From Holothuria scabra (taxonomy: Eukaryota > Echinodermata > Holothuroidea > Aspidochirotida > Holothuriidae): a stretch of 64,000 nt of DNA. This document shows, one piece after another, positions 49,410 through 62,220 of this stretch; the first letter of the stretch is position 1, and every line of letters begins with the position of its first letter. The translations under genes and the position numbers were made by a program. The notes under the pieces were generated by a model. That model was not told where the DNA came from and made no database searches. It worked only from the letters and a program-made list of their open reading frames with translations. The DNA lies in NCBI GenBank assembly GCA_037179385.1, contig CM074188.1, positions 20,229,318 through 20,293,317 of the forward strand, in the 5' to 3' direction.

Positions 49410-50515
49410 CATAGTCGGCGGAAGCGTGGAGGGGGTTGGGGCAGGGGACGGGGAGAGGCGGGGACGGGAAGGAGGGTTGGGGCCTACCACCAATATATTT
49501 AATCAGATTTTTGGGGGATGGGCCCCAAATTACAGAATGTCGCAAAAATAAGTTTTTTAAAATTAATTTCACAAATTACAGAATGTCGCAAAAATAAGTT
49601 TTTTAAAATTAATTTTACAAATTACAGTTGCTTTTATTACAATTTGGCTATTCTTTGGCTCAATTATTACTTTTCAGAGTGCAAAAGTTGCAAAGTCTCC
49701 GGGGACATCGCCCCCTGGGCCCTCACATTAACGATAACCTATAGGAGTTTACTTTCGCCCTTCAAACAGTTAAAATGAAACCCCTTTCAAGCTATCTTTC
49801 TTTTCCAAATTATCTTTTTTCTCAAATTAGGGCCCTTTAAACATACTGAGCATGTCCCCAGTCCCCTTATTGGCCCCAATGACGCACATTTGCCCCAGTA
49901 ATAATGTCACTTTTAGGATAATTAGTAATACCTATACAAAGATACTTTTTTCTTTCCATTAAATCCCCTTAAAAGCCTAAAATGTCAGAACATCCAGGGC
50001 CCTGTTGCGGGCCCCTGGACCCCACGCATATTGCCTCGTGATTTTAAATAGAACTACCCATTGATAAAATGCCCCAAAACACTCTAGATCTCTTAAAAAT
50101 GCCCTGTCACAAATTATCAATCACATGTTCAATTTTGAGTAGTTTCAACATCTTGGCTTTGCTCCCTAAAATTACTGTATAGTATGTTTCCCCTTAATCA
50201 AATGCCATAGTATTTCACGATTTCATTCTCGTCCCTTACCTCACTCCACTCCTGAATAAAATTAATAGTTTAGAATCCTTAATTTGAATATGATTTTCGA
50301 CCATTTGGGGGGCCGCCAAATCACTAAAATCGCTGAGCTTCCAGTGGTTTCGCCCCCTGGACCCCTACTGAAGCGTTGCTCCTTAAGCAGGGCGCTGGAC
50401 ACCATGCCGATGGGGTTTTGCGCTTCGGGCAAAACCGGACGCTATATACTGCGTCACCATTATGTCGGCTGCGGAAAACTTGTGGCCCCAATAAAAACAT
50501 CTTCCGCCGCCTATG
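49410..50515 (+). mobile_element. CATAGGCGG transposon, copy 2 (1106 bp)
   Basis: Ends CATAGTCGGCGGAAG and CTTCCGCCGCCTATG, flanked by ATG on both sides. Shares long stretches with copy 1, e.g. TTTACTTTCGCCCTTCAAAC and AACATCTTCCGCCGCC. It contains a direct duplication of about 48 bp at 49530-49626. No transposase frame. Confidence 0.8.
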
Positions 50516-50806
50516 ATGAAGTATGTAACAGTTAGAGTAAAAGATTAGCTAACAGCCTTGAATTCAAAAAAAATGTTAGAGATTGAAAAGTGAGTATTAT
50601 TAATCTAACTCAGTGTCTTTTCATAGCTTTCACCGTTGCTGAGTTATTAAATAGTGAAATTTAATTTGACTAATTAAATATGGACTGTTTCTAGTCACTA
50701 ATTAATTTGCGAAGTACTCACGTTGCCTGCTTTTGTTTCCCTTTGAAATAGAAAATCAAAACTGTATTGTGAAACGTTTCCAAAATGGATAATGAAATAA
50801 AGGTTT

Positions 50807-51048
50807 GACCCACTGCATGGTCATGTAGCATCCGACTTGTGTGCCGAAAGTACGGTCATAGTTCTGAAATTCGACTTTTGGACCGGGTCATACCGAAAAC
50901 TTTAAAAATGAAACATACTGCCATTGTGCTTCTTGATCAGCATAAGCAATGGGGCAGGGGAAGCTAGCCAGTGAACCACAACTGGAAAAGGGTCGTGGCC
51001 GACCCGACTAAAACGAATTGGTCAGAAACTGAACCGTTAAATCTAATC
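50807..51048 (+). repeat. tRNA-derived SINE, diverged
   Basis: Head CACTGCATGGTCATGTAGCA onward is eroded. The body TCATACCGAAAACTTTAAAA, GCATAAGCAATGGGGCAGGG, GAACCACAACTGGAAAAGGG and TTGGTCAGAAACTGAACC is clear. Confidence 0.7.
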
Positions 51049-51483
51049 TGATTGACTCCTCAAACGGCTAACTTGTATGCCTTTCTTCTGTAATTAAGTC
51101 TTTTCTCAGCTTCCGTACGACCTTAATCTCCATTGACATATGTCAGATACTTACCGATATTACGTCGTTAAATCTCGATAAAGGTTGGATAAATTTCAAA
51201 GGAAGTGAAGGTTACGTATTTCTCTCGTCAAAAGTTACCGTTCCTCGAAGTTTCAGATATATGCTACAGTAAACATCTAGTTACATAAAATACATTGTGA
51301 AACAAATATACAAAAATATTTTCGGTCTTTTTCCAATTCCACTCAATACCATGTTTGTAGGAGGCACAGTTGTCCACATTAAAAATTACCTTGCCTGGCG
51401 TGAGTCATCAAAACAATTTCAACGAAACAGTGTGTTGGCTTCAGACAGTGAACAAAAGGTTTATTTAGTCCATCAGCCCAGTC

Positions 51484-51664
51484 AACATGCCCAGTTGGGT
51501 TCCGACTGGGCTCCAGCTGGGCTACTTTCTGGGCCCCAGCTGGGACCCATTAGTGTTTGTCAGGTGTTCCCACGTGGGGCCCAACTGGGCTAACCTTTCC
51601 CAGCTGGAGCCAAGCTGGGCCCAGATTCAACAACTGAAGCCTACTGGCTGGACTCCAGTTCAGC
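51484..51664. repeat. CCAGCTGGG-rich imperfect palindromic repeat
   Basis: Repeated short palindromes of the type GCCCAGCTGGGC/CCCAGTTGGG over 180 bp (e.g. GGGCCCCAGCTGGGACCC). It may be a small transposon with multiple internal inverted repeats. No gene. Confidence 0.6.
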
Positions 51665-51756
51665 TATTTTAGTGATTTGGGAGGCCCAAAATGGTCGAAA
51701 ATCATATCCAAATTAAGGATTCTAAACTATGAACTGGTTAAATGGTTAAATCCCAT

Positions 51757-52135
<379 letters not shown>

Positions 52136-53436
52136 ACAACTTGACATGAGACAGAGGAGCTTCCAGAAAATTTTAGTATTACTAGAGAATTGAAAAATTC
52201 GGATTCTACGGAAAATACTTTTATTGCCCTTAATTGTGTCAACAAGTTCAAACTCATCATAGAACGAGTTTAAATGAGAGAAGAAAAGTACACAAGACGT
52301 CTAAATAACTCTATTTACACCCTCAATTAGAACAAGACGATTAATGGAAAACTATATGGATAGAAAGTTTTTATTTGTTGTAATAATTTGTTTTACGTCG
52401 AATCAATGTACATGCTATTTAGAGTATTTTCGAACGTGAATGAAAATACAGCTTAAATTGCGGTGAGTTGGTTTTCATGGTTGTACAGTATGTCTCATAT
52501 TATAATATTGTCACTGCGCTTTCGTCCATTCCAACGGTTAGCTTCCAAGTTATGATAACGTAGAATAAATTTTAATATTCAAGTGTTTCAGATTCAGATG
52601 AGGCTAGATTGGACTGACGGTTGTCTTGGTTTTTTCTGTAAAGGAAGGCAAATAAAACAAAATCATTGGAATTGTGGATATTATTGTATGATAAATATTG
52701 ATGCCATACCATCAACATTTAAGAGTCCTGTTCGGATACGGGGTGAAGTACATATTAAGAGAATAAATACTATAAAAACCGTGGTTAGAAAGGGAAAGCT
52801 CCTCTAAACACTTTTCCCCTCATTTGTAAACATATTTAGATGATATACACGCCTGTCTTATGTCTAAACATTTCGTTTTAAAACACGTTTAATTGCTACA
52901 CAGCTGGTGTTTAATTGCTCAACATGTTTAGAATTGAAACTTGTTTTTAAAATGGAGACAAAATAAGTGTTTAATTCCTAAACAAGCTATAGGCAACTCA
53001 TCTCATGTTGAGGTCGAGGAGGACTGAGGTAAAAAAGGGGCACCAGCGTAGCAAGAGAGTCGGCTGAGTGGACGATTTAACACGCCGAAGACGCCGAGGG
53101 TCAAGGGGCCTTAAACTGGTGCTTCAAAGTTCTCTCATCTTTTGCTGTGAGTTGCCATAGAGATTGGGGGGGGGGGGGATTTAGGAAACTATATAGGTAC
53201 CTTCGCTGTCTCTTAATTGTTTAATGGGCTATGCCACTTGTCGAAGGATTTGTTACCTCTAAATCGAGTAGCGCTCCATTTATATATAAAGTTTCGGCGT
53301 AACGGGGAGGTGGCAGGGCAAGATGGGGACGGAATTTTAACTCCCCTTTCAGGATCCTTGCCCCCACTACCCCCAAAGTTAGGTCAGTTAGGAAATGGAT
53401 TAACCTTTCCACAGACTTAAGTTTTCTTCCAGAGAC

Positions 53437-53580
53437 ATGCTTAAACCTCTGAGCTTCCAGGGACTTCGCTCACTTGACCCTCGCCCCCATTCTCGGTTTT
53501 GGGCTGCGCCCGAAAATTTTGCCCCTACATTTATCCTTTGCCATTTGTTTGACATTCTGACGCAGCCTATGTACGACTTA
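53437..53580. repeat. Degenerate fragment related to the CATAGGCGG family
   Basis: GAGCTTCCAGGGACTTCGCT followed by GCGCCCGAAAATTTTGCCCC and CAGCCTATG resembles the right half of the 46 kb and 50 kb elements. Confidence 0.4.
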
Positions 53581-54421
53581 TAATCTTCATTTACGCTTGT
53601 AAGGCGGTTAGAACTGAGGAGTTGGGACTGTAAAGATATCACTTCAGCTTTCAAGTTATAAACAATGTGTCATCAAAACACGATTTCAAAATATAAGACG
53701 ATCAGTTTGAATATTCTTTACACTTACATATACACTTGGAAAACCTAAGTTGTGATACGGCTTGTCCACAGAACACCTTTATGAACACCAGCACTCCTTT
53801 CTAACGTTATAATTATACAAATTATGTAAAAAATGGAAAGACGAGAAAGTATCATGGAGAGTTAAATCCTTGCCCTGACTAAATTTTCTTTAAAGAATAG
53901 TCTAGCTACTGTCGATGAAAGATCTATTCCAATCCTTTGTTCGCTAGAGTTCATGCAACAGAAATTCTTTTATTTATATAACCTCTTTTTAATCAATTTT
54001 AGGACTCTCTCTCTGGACCTCTCCGCACCCTATGATGCACCCTCACGGGTAGTGGGGAATCAAATATGGGTCATGTTTGTCAGAGAGGTGAGGCAGGTGG
54101 GTCTAAGTTCTCCAAATCTTTTGTCAAAACAAACTCATTAAAAGGCATATAGGAGAGTCATATTTTACAGGATACGTCCGTCAAATCTGAGGAAAATTGG
54201 GTCAATTGAGTGACGGGAGGGGTTCGTCAACGCATAGCAATTTTGACGAATTTTTTACCAACACTGATTGACTTTGTCCGTGCAGAGGGCGTGTCTTACA
54301 ATTGATAAGTGCAAAATTGACAGTAACATTCACAACAGTGACAAATAAAAATCAACATCTGACTGACAGATCAAATGATCAAATGAAAAACCAGTTTTGA
54401 TTTTCTTCAAAATAGATTTAC

Positions 54422-54521
54422 CTTCTACAACTCTTGTTATATTTGTCCAGAAAAGAAGCTCCGAATCAAAACCAGGAACGATTTCCATGTTTAAATCGGG
54501 AGACGAAACATATGGAGTCAC
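54422..54521 (-). CDS. Receptor-like candidate exon D
   Basis: Acceptor CCCACACAG, donor GTAAATC, 100 nt, ending in phase 1. It encodes VTPYVSSPDLNMEIVPGF, then DSELLFWTNITRVVE. The next exon was not located. Confidence 0.45.
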
Positions 54522-57500
54522 CTGTGTGGGTGACCATAAAGAGAAATAAGTAATGTCAGTACTTCAAAAGCAGTATGTAGGCACGCAGCTCGTCTAATGA
54601 CGTGTATGAAGGGGACATCGTTAGGAACCTGTGGGATGGGGTTCAATACGGGCGTTGAAAATTCCTTTTCTTTGGAAATCCTGCCTATTCCCAAAAGGTG
54701 CAAGATATACCACTTTAACAGAAGCATTCATAAGGTTTTTGTTTTGGTCTTATCCTTCAGTGCAAAGTAAATTTCTATTGGATATTTTGGGGATATTTCC
54801 TGTGGCTACAGGCCTGGCAGTTCTGTATGAAGACAAGGTATTAATTGTACTTACTGTCGACTGCTGCTGTTGCCGACCCCAAAGGCATCTAGTAACTGCA
54901 TATAGTTCATAAGAATAAACGCCCTCTCGATGTATTATGTTGACGGATGTTTAATGAATCGCAATGGAGCTTGTTTTGTTTAGAAGTTTACACTTAAGTT
55001 CATTTCTTTCTCTGAAGGATATGGGACCCTTTCTCATAAGGAATACCAAGACTAACTGCAAGCATGCATGTGTTAGCAGTGCTACCAGTACAAGAACACT
55101 GAAACAGTGCCAAACGTCAAAATCCGAATTGTGTAAAAAGGGTGGTTATATCCCTTGTGCACCCTTGCTGAGTGTCTACTAAAGATGTGACCATATAACT
55201 GTGCAAAACTATAAAAAAATGGATTTCTAAAGACTTTGCAGTTTAAGTACGTGACCAAAAGCTCTCGATATCTGAGGAGGGTGCTTACATACCGTTATCC
55301 TGTAGGGGATATTTTCTTGAAGTTTCCTGTCATCGTGATTGTCACCAATGGCCTCCCATGTGTATGCTTCTACCTTTATTAGGTAGAATCACCCATATGC
55401 ATTTGAAAGAAGAAATAAAGACAAAGAAATTACGAGAGTTTTACTTCTATATATTCATATTTATATTAATATGCAAATTAGATCGACATTAAAATAGAGA
55501 CTATCATTAGGTTTCAAAACTGAGATTCAATTATACAAAAAATTGGATCTCACTGAAATTTCTATGGTTATTCCATCAAGTAGGATAGAAGGAAAATGAC
55601 AGATACAGTCCTCCTAGAAGAGCTGATGTAAACCATCGTATCTGACTTCGGTGAAATTAGCTGAGTACATTTTTTTGCAGTAGCTCGTTGGCTTGGTTCT
55701 TGAAATTGAACATTTTTTTTCCAAAGCTATTCATTGTTCTCTACATACCAATGACAAATGAGCAAACTTAGACAACCTCACATTCTTCATACAAAAATTG
55801 CTTAATGAGTGAGTACTTATAAGCTCAATTCGGTTTTCAAAAATTCACGACCAAACACTTTTATCAAATTAGGCCTAGAGTGCACAAAACAGTTTCAAGT
55901 CAGGACATCGCAAAATTCAAAATTGTAACTTTTCCGTAACTATTGGATATCCCTATTGGACCAATCATGCAATTATATAAGCAATTTGATGTGAAAGTAC
56001 CCTTAGACACTTCCCGTAAGTTATCGATATCAAATAAATCAGCCCCTTTAAATCTGAAAGTTTGTGTTACCAACCAACCAACCAACCAACCAACCAACCA
56101 ACCAACCAACCAACTTACTTACTAACTAACTGATGAAGATAAGATTGTTTCCGAGATTTTCATCACAAGATTTTTCGAAATGTATGCATCCAGCGACAAC
56201 TTTTTTAATTCGGCTAGGGCTACGGGATTTAACAACAGTTAAGTAATCCGAGTGAGGAGGGCTCGTTATTATCATCTTCCTTCCATTCCAAATTCACAAC
56301 GAATAACAGTTTGGAGTTATAGTTAGTTCAAGAGAAGGGTTTAAGGTCATATCAAGTTTTGATATATTGAAAGGGTATTTATTCTAAGTATTTTGATGAA
56401 ACTTGCATTGAAATCCGATGTGTGGTTCTCAAGATATGAACAAAGTAAAGTTGTCACATCTTTAACAAACAGTCAACTAGAATTAAGCACATATGACATC
56501 ATATCCACACATTAATAGACAGCCTTTTTGTTCTTCTTTAAACTTAACAGTTTTATTTCTCCTCAACAGTCATATGTTATCAAAATGTGATTGCATAAGT
56601 GGCATGAAAATTTTCAAAAATTGCAATCCCCATGGGGAGGTCCTATTCCAGTTAAAGTCGAGGTCAACACAACAGTCTAAAAAACAAAGGGAAGCAAAAC
56701 ATTCCTTGTCAATATGAGGTAGTGATATGATCTCTGCTGCCCTCAGTATGACTTTGGAACACAGATCTAGTAAATTCATTTGCTGATATCTCGAGAAATA
56801 CACGTCCGATTTGAAAGGAAATTTCCCCACACTGAGGAGATTTAGTTCTTCTTTGACCCGTGAAAATTAATTTTCGCTTAAACTTCCCCTTTAACTGTCG
56901 TCCCGTATGAGGGGAATAATTTTAGCAGATGACGGTCGCTTATGCTCCGAACTAGGATTATTCAGTGACTCATCTAACGGTGAAGAGGTCGGTTCTTCAT
57001 TCTTTTCACTAAGTTATATATTTGCATTAAAATCAGGGAAATAATTGCAAGTCACCAAGTACTAGCTGAACGTTGCTTGGGACCGTTGTCCTTAGGAAAG
57101 TGTAAAGGGAACTAGCCAAAATGATGCGACAAGAAGGACGCTCTTTAGAGAAGGCGATGAACCGGGAAAATCTGATAATCAATAGGGAGATATGTCCTTC
57201 GTTGTTACTTTACTTTATGGACTTTCAAGTTTTTCTTCTTCAGGATGTATGACACAGGGATATCTCTAAATCTATCGCATTTTTTCTTGAAGAAAATTTT
57301 TCAAGTTCGAGCCCCTAGAACGTTACAAATGAAAGAAGACAAGTGAGCAGTAGATTACAATATTTGCAAACTCTTTGAACTAGATTTATAACCAGAAAGG
57401 TTAAAGGCAGTCATTCGTCACCCTAAACTACAGTTTCAGTATACATATATCAAAACTCTCAATTGGTACAGCTCTTTGATTGGCATCACATTCAAACAAC

Positions 57501-60500
57501 GCATCATAGCTAAATTACACAGCATGGGCACTGAGAGTGTCTTGATTACACATTATGGACTTGTATGGCCTCTGGGACAAGCCATGAAGCAATAAACTAG
57601 GATTGTGTCTGGATAAAGATGAGTTTTAGATAAATGTGGGAGGGGCTAGAAGTAAGTAGGTTGGGAGAATTGGAACTGTTTGGGATGATGAAAATATGCC
57701 TTTAAGGTAGGTTGATGGAGCTTATATATTGATTTATCGCGATATTTTAGGAGTGTTACTACATATTTTGGGCGTTTTTTTTATCAAATTGAAAAATAAG
57801 GAATTGTTGTACTTGTGTTTAAGGGCAACATACTTCAGTTCACCACGTTTTTTCGCAACGGTAAATATCCTATTCCAATCCGTACGCCAGGCTTAAGTCG
57901 TGTGTGTTTAGGGCAAGGAGTGGATTGTTTTGAAGTAACTTTCACGTACGATTTACCAGATAATTATATCACTTACGGCGAACACTATGTACAGACTCCT
58001 TTCAAACCAGTATGGTTCCTTTACTTGTTTACTCCTTTCAATTAATGGCTGATACAGAACAATCTACATTTGAAAACTCACATTGTCTTGGCGGATGATC
58101 ATGTCAAAGAGGATAGTTTCATTGTTATCGTTTTTGATGGACACCATAAATAGCACCACATGCACCATTGCATTCACTTGAACGGGATCAGACCACTCAA
58201 AAGTAGGTACAATAGCATCGCCTATGACGTATTTCGTGACGTCATTCAAACGCAGGTCTGCGGGAGCTCCAGAGTACAGAACGCCTATTAAAAAAAGGTG
58301 ATATTGGATTTAACTTCTCATTGATTAAAATGTAAATAGAATTATGCCCTAACGTCAGCGCGTTTCAATATGGCGTACTGGATGGAACTGATCATGAGAA
58401 GACGGTGTGTTACCGAAACGAGCGGACAACATCACCATAAGCTGATAAGTATAACAGTTGTACCACTTAAGTGGAAATTCTTTATCAATACTTTCGCTTT
58501 AAATCTAAAAAGAAGTAATAATAATCAACACATGTTTTCATTTAGAAATCACTCAGATCTATACCTACGGAAGAAAATTTTTCATAAATCATCTTCTGTA
58601 ACAGCAAAACCCCTTCTTTTGTAATAGACAGGAATATGATTCATGAACATGAATGTGACTCAATTTGAACTTTGTGAGAAGCAAGCTTTTCCTTTGCATA
58701 TTCTGATGGCGTTTTACTAGGATCGTGTTCGAAAGAAAATATCTAATGTGCTGGTTCCAAAGCCTATGGCAATACCGTTTTACTAACTTAAGATATATCA
58801 GTTTAAAGGTTAGCTATTTTTGTTATAAAATACCTCCACCTCTCAACAAGGATCTAGAGTGTTATGCATTTGGGTATACTGCATCAGACTCCTTTTGTTT
58901 TTCTTTATAATTAATGTCCCGTTTGCCCTTAAAATTTGATACTGTTGGAATGCTTTAATATCTTTACCCGTATGCCTATCACTGACATCAATGCCCCGAC
59001 TGTATGGCACAGTACCATGTTCCATAACTGGAGAAAAGGCCATGAGCGCCCCAAGATTACACAGGAAGTTATTAGCTGAGGTCTCACTCAAACCCTACCT
59101 ACCTTAACCCAACCTACACCATATGTAGGGTATACACGAATCCGGACAGTATGTGACGGGCTGATTTCAGTCGGCCATAACTGGGGTCCATCACCTTTAA
59201 ATCTTTCGATTTCCTTGCTTACCTCTATCATGGATGGTTGTACACTAATTTGTATCTTAAATTCTCCAAGTTCACTAAATAAGAGGGTTTGAAATTCATG
59301 TAAACAATAAATAAAGACGATTTTAGGCTGATGGACCCCACTAGTGGCGGCCTACAGTCACTAAAAACAAGCGCTAATCGGATTCGTCTATTGCAAACAA
59401 TGTTGCTAAATGGTCCATACAGCGGCGTCAAAAGCATAACTAAATTGAAAGCAATGTTTAATTCATGTGCTGCGATGACAACATAGATTTCCCACAATGT
59501 ACATTATCTCAGGGGACAAAAATGCATTTCTGTTGAAAATTAGTACCTGTACCTTCCAAACCGCATATGCTATTTAGAGGCATTCTAAATTGGATCGATT
59601 TCTCTGGATATATTGAAGTCGATGAATTTTGTTTCCCATAAAATTTTTAATATTCTTGCATAAGCAAATATGTAATAAATCGTCGGTTAAAGTTTTCTCA
59701 TTTAGCATAATGCCAGGTGGTGTCACTTTAAGATTCCTCCTGATCAGCACCTACATTCATCAACAACCTAAGATAACATCGGAAACGCTGTTCCAGTAGG
59801 CCTATAAGGTAAAACATGACACATGCATGAAGTCCAAGTAGGGCAACCAATTTTCTTTCGAAAAAAGACAGTGACACTTCCCAGTTCTTCAGCCAGTTAG
59901 CAATGTCCGCCTTCTACGAAGATCCTATTGTTCACCGCGTGTTTGGTCAGTGGCGGAGCTAAAGATTTCGGTCAGAGGGGCGAAAATGGTATACAGGGGC
60001 GCTTAGAAGGAGTAAATACCCTTAGCCTCAGCACGATCGAAGCCACGGCTTTTCAGACTTTCCATTAGATTTTCCACACCTCGTGGAAGACTGTCATTTC
60101 ACCTCAGCAAGTTTTTCTATTAAAACATGTTTAAATTTCTTATACATGGGCCTCCGCAGAAGAAAATTTCGTGGGAGAATTTTTTTAGGGGGGAAAAGCT
60201 CCACGTCACCATGAGTTGGCGCGGAGCCAAAAAAATTTTTGCCCAAAATGCCTCTCAGATCGCTGGAAATGGCATTCCTTATACAGCCTATTTTACCGCA
60301 TATAAATAAGGAAAACACCGAGTGAGCTATTAAGAAATGTTATGTTGATTTTTCTTCGTTTTTTTCTTTATTTTTTCTTCGTTTTCAGGTTTATTATTTT
60401 CCAGGGGAGGGCAATTTATCCCCTTGCTCCACATGTGGGCACCCATGTTTATGTCCCTCTCTTTCACATTCTAGTATGAATACGGTCATTATATTTTGTG

Positions 60501-62220
60501 TTAATGTAGGGTCTCGATTTAAGATTTTAATGTAATAATGGGTCACTTTCTTGTGAAGATAAAGATAAAACCTGCTTAATCAGAGCCAAATAGCAAGCAA
60601 TCTCAGGGAGAAAAAGTTTTGGAAATTAATTACCGTTAGGTGTACATTTTTGGTATCTGGAAATCAAGATAAGTTCACGAATAAACATTAATTGACGTAT
60701 TTTACATCATGTGACTACTCTGAAATAGCCATTAATTAAGTCCATTGCAAGAAATAGCCAAAAAGGTCTACCTGGCTCTCTAGATACCGAATTCACAATA
60801 AATGAAAAGTAAAGTAGCTTAAGCATATAGGCTTATTAGATGCAATTTTTTGGCTTTGGAGACTATGGAAGTACAGAAATTAACATTCCAATGGGATTAT
60901 TGTCAGTGTAATCGTGCAGTGTCAGAAATAGCCATTAATCATGAGAATGCTCACTTGAAGAAAAAGCAAATTTAAATGGACACTGCTCATTAAAACTCCT
61001 AAACCTTTACCATTATTGTAACAGTTATATTTTATTTTAACCTGACTGTTCTCTTCAAATGATTTTGAAAAATGTTGTGAAAGGTAGGCCTATTTTGGTA
61101 TTTTTATGATCTCTTTTTATTGACTATGTTGACAATCATCCCTGACAACAAGAGGGCTATTTGCGCTAAAATTATTGTGCGACCTTTGCAACATCTTTCA
61201 TTAGCCGGAAGGGTGAATATAATGTTAGTCTGTATATTTTGTTAGCTTATAATCACGCTGTGTGTGTGTGGAAGCAATTAACACAGCGACAATATTCATT
61301 AGTTCGTATATAAAGTACGTAGCTAAGCTTCGTCAATACCTATCCCTATATTACAGAAGATGACCCTTTTCATCAGAATAAAGATAGCACAGTTACTGGT
61401 GGCTGTTTGAGCATTTTGTTGTCTGGGCCTTAAAAAACCGCTATTCAATTATGTCTTTTGCTAATAATGGTGCAAAAGTATGTTAAAAACCTAAAAAGGG
61501 CGCCGACGGACGATTTTGGTCCGTCGGCAGTTCCGCCACTGTGTTGGTCTAGTTTGAATCCACCAGACCTTAGCAGGCCGTCACCTGCGAAGCAGGCTGC
61601 ACGGCATATTCCTGGTTCAGTCGGTGGTTAGTGAAGCTGATGAGCTGAGAAAAAACAGAGCCTCCCTTACCCCCGGGGAAGGGAACCCGGCTTCCATTGT
61701 TAGGTCTGGTCATTCCAAAAGTGGAACCTTCTGTCGTGGTGCAGGGGAACCACCCAGTGCCTAACAACTTGAAAGGGTCGTAGGCGCCGGTAGATTAAAC
61801 CAAAAGATTGTAAGTTGTGGCGTAAAACGCTTAGTCTCCAATCTAACCGCGCTTTTTAAAATACGTGCACCGCGAGTTGGACATTTATATATTACACGAC
61901 GTGGGCACTGTGACGTCTTGTTTACATCATGCATGTTTTCAAAGTCTGATTGAGATCGAAATAGCAATATGTCCCCGCGAAACCAGACACAATACAAGGA
62001 TATTTCCCTCTATATAACGCGTGAATTTATAAACATTTTATGTAGCCTAAGGATTCCCCACAACTTTTCAACATGCTGAGTAGCATGTGCCCTTTCGATT
62101 ATTCGGCGGCCTAAAACCGGAATAACGTCACGGTGAATTGATTCATTCCCCTTAGGTTATTGAAAGGTCACTTACTTTGAGTGGCGCAGAACTCTCGATC
62201 TTTGGTGCTCTCGTAGCAAT
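54422..62220 (-). CDS. Putative receptor-like gene fragment, four in-phase exons (Cys-loop ligand-binding-like)
   Basis: Four candidate exons (62220-62176, 58284-58082, 55373-55293, 54521-54422) have GT-AG borders and compatible phases (1, 0, 0, 1), giving about 143 residues with no stop. Exon 1 carries CYESTKDREFC. Exon 2 reads DLRLNDVTKYV, IVPTFEWSDPVQVNAMVHVV and NNETILFDMIIRQ, which resembles the N-terminal ligand-binding segment of nicotinic-type Cys-loop channels (L..Y, P..sDPV.V, then a WLRQ-like end). Exon 4 includes LLFWTNITRV, with an N-glycosylation site. Sites at NET and NIT suggest an extracellular protein. The W-x-D motif, Cys-loop and membrane helices expected next were not found down to 34 kb, so the gene may be incomplete, a pseudogene, or another extracellular family. 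Exon structure is moderately supported; function is tentative. Confidence 0.4.
55293..55373 (-). CDS. Receptor-like candidate exon C
   Basis: This is 27 codons, phase 0 at both ends, after a pyrimidine-rich AATAAAG acceptor and before GTATGTAAG. It reads VEAYTWEAIGDNHDDRKL, then QENIPYRIT. Assignment to the same gene rests on phase and order only. Confidence 0.4.
56068..56132. repeat. (AACC)n tetranucleotide microsatellite
   Basis: About 12 repeats of AACC ending in a few ACTT/ACTA units. It differs from the 51.8 kb AACT array by one base per unit. Confidence 0.95.
56335..56894 (+). repeat. Dispersed 0.55 kb repeat, copy 3
   Basis: Third copy of the family; closest to copy 2 by eye. It begins AAGGGTTTAAGGTCATATCA and ends ACTTCCCCTTTAA. 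ORFs inside are incidental. Confidence 0.7.
57401..57705 (+). mobile_element. TTAA-flanked MITE, copy 2
   Basis: Begins TTAAAGGCAGTCATTCG and ends AAAATATGCCTTTAA. By eye it differs from 18296-18601 at only a few positions over about 305 bp, pointing to recent mobility. The short reading frame in it is not a gene. Confidence 0.8.
57815..58045 (+). other. Unassigned open frame opposite the receptor-like exon
   Basis: Reads NILQFTTFFRNGKYPIPIRT, GLSRVCLGQGVDCFEVTFTY and DLPDNYITYGEHYVQ. Codon use looks protein-like and two cysteines are present, but no good splice sites, start or family match were seen. It may be an exon of an unseen + strand gene or a transposon relic. Confidence 0.25.
58082..58284 (-). 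CDS. Receptor-like candidate exon B
   Basis: This is 203 nt between TTAATAG and GTGAGTTT. It encodes VLYSGAPADLRLNDVTKY, EWSDPVQVNAMVHVVLFMVS and ETILFDMIIRQDN. Long open reading, balanced composition and consensus splice sites make it a convincing exon. The match to the Cys-loop family is by eye only. Confidence 0.55.
59131..59391 (-). mobile_element. GACGAATCCG MITE, copy 4
   Basis: Reverse orientation, from ACACGAATCCGGACAG to CGGATTCGTCTA, with CATAACTGGGGTCCATCACC and GGCTGATGGACCCCACTAGT. Confidence 0.75.
59948..61541. mobile_element. hAT-like transposon, 1594 bp, non-autonomous
   Basis: Ends CAGTGGCGGAGCT and AGTTCCGCCACTG are inverted repeats of the CAGTGGCGGA type seen in hAT elements. 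The flanks TGTTTGGT and TGTTGGTC may be a decayed 8-bp duplication. A perfect 9-bp hairpin, CCGACGGAC/GTCCGTCGG (61503-61527), lies next to the right end. No transposase frame found. Confidence 0.7.
61570..61810 (+). repeat. Possible old SINE copy
   Basis: GGTCATTCCAAAAGTGGAAC and TTCTGTCGTGGTGCAGGGGA loosely follow the SINE body. Much of the segment is GC-rich and unmatched, so this is tentative. Confidence 0.3.

Noticed and set aside
52583..52807. + strand frame reading IQMRLDWTDGCLGFF after a plausible acceptor
   Set aside because: The phrase recalls ligand-gated channels, but the rest of the frame does not, there is no partner exon, and the strand is opposite to the receptor-like exons.
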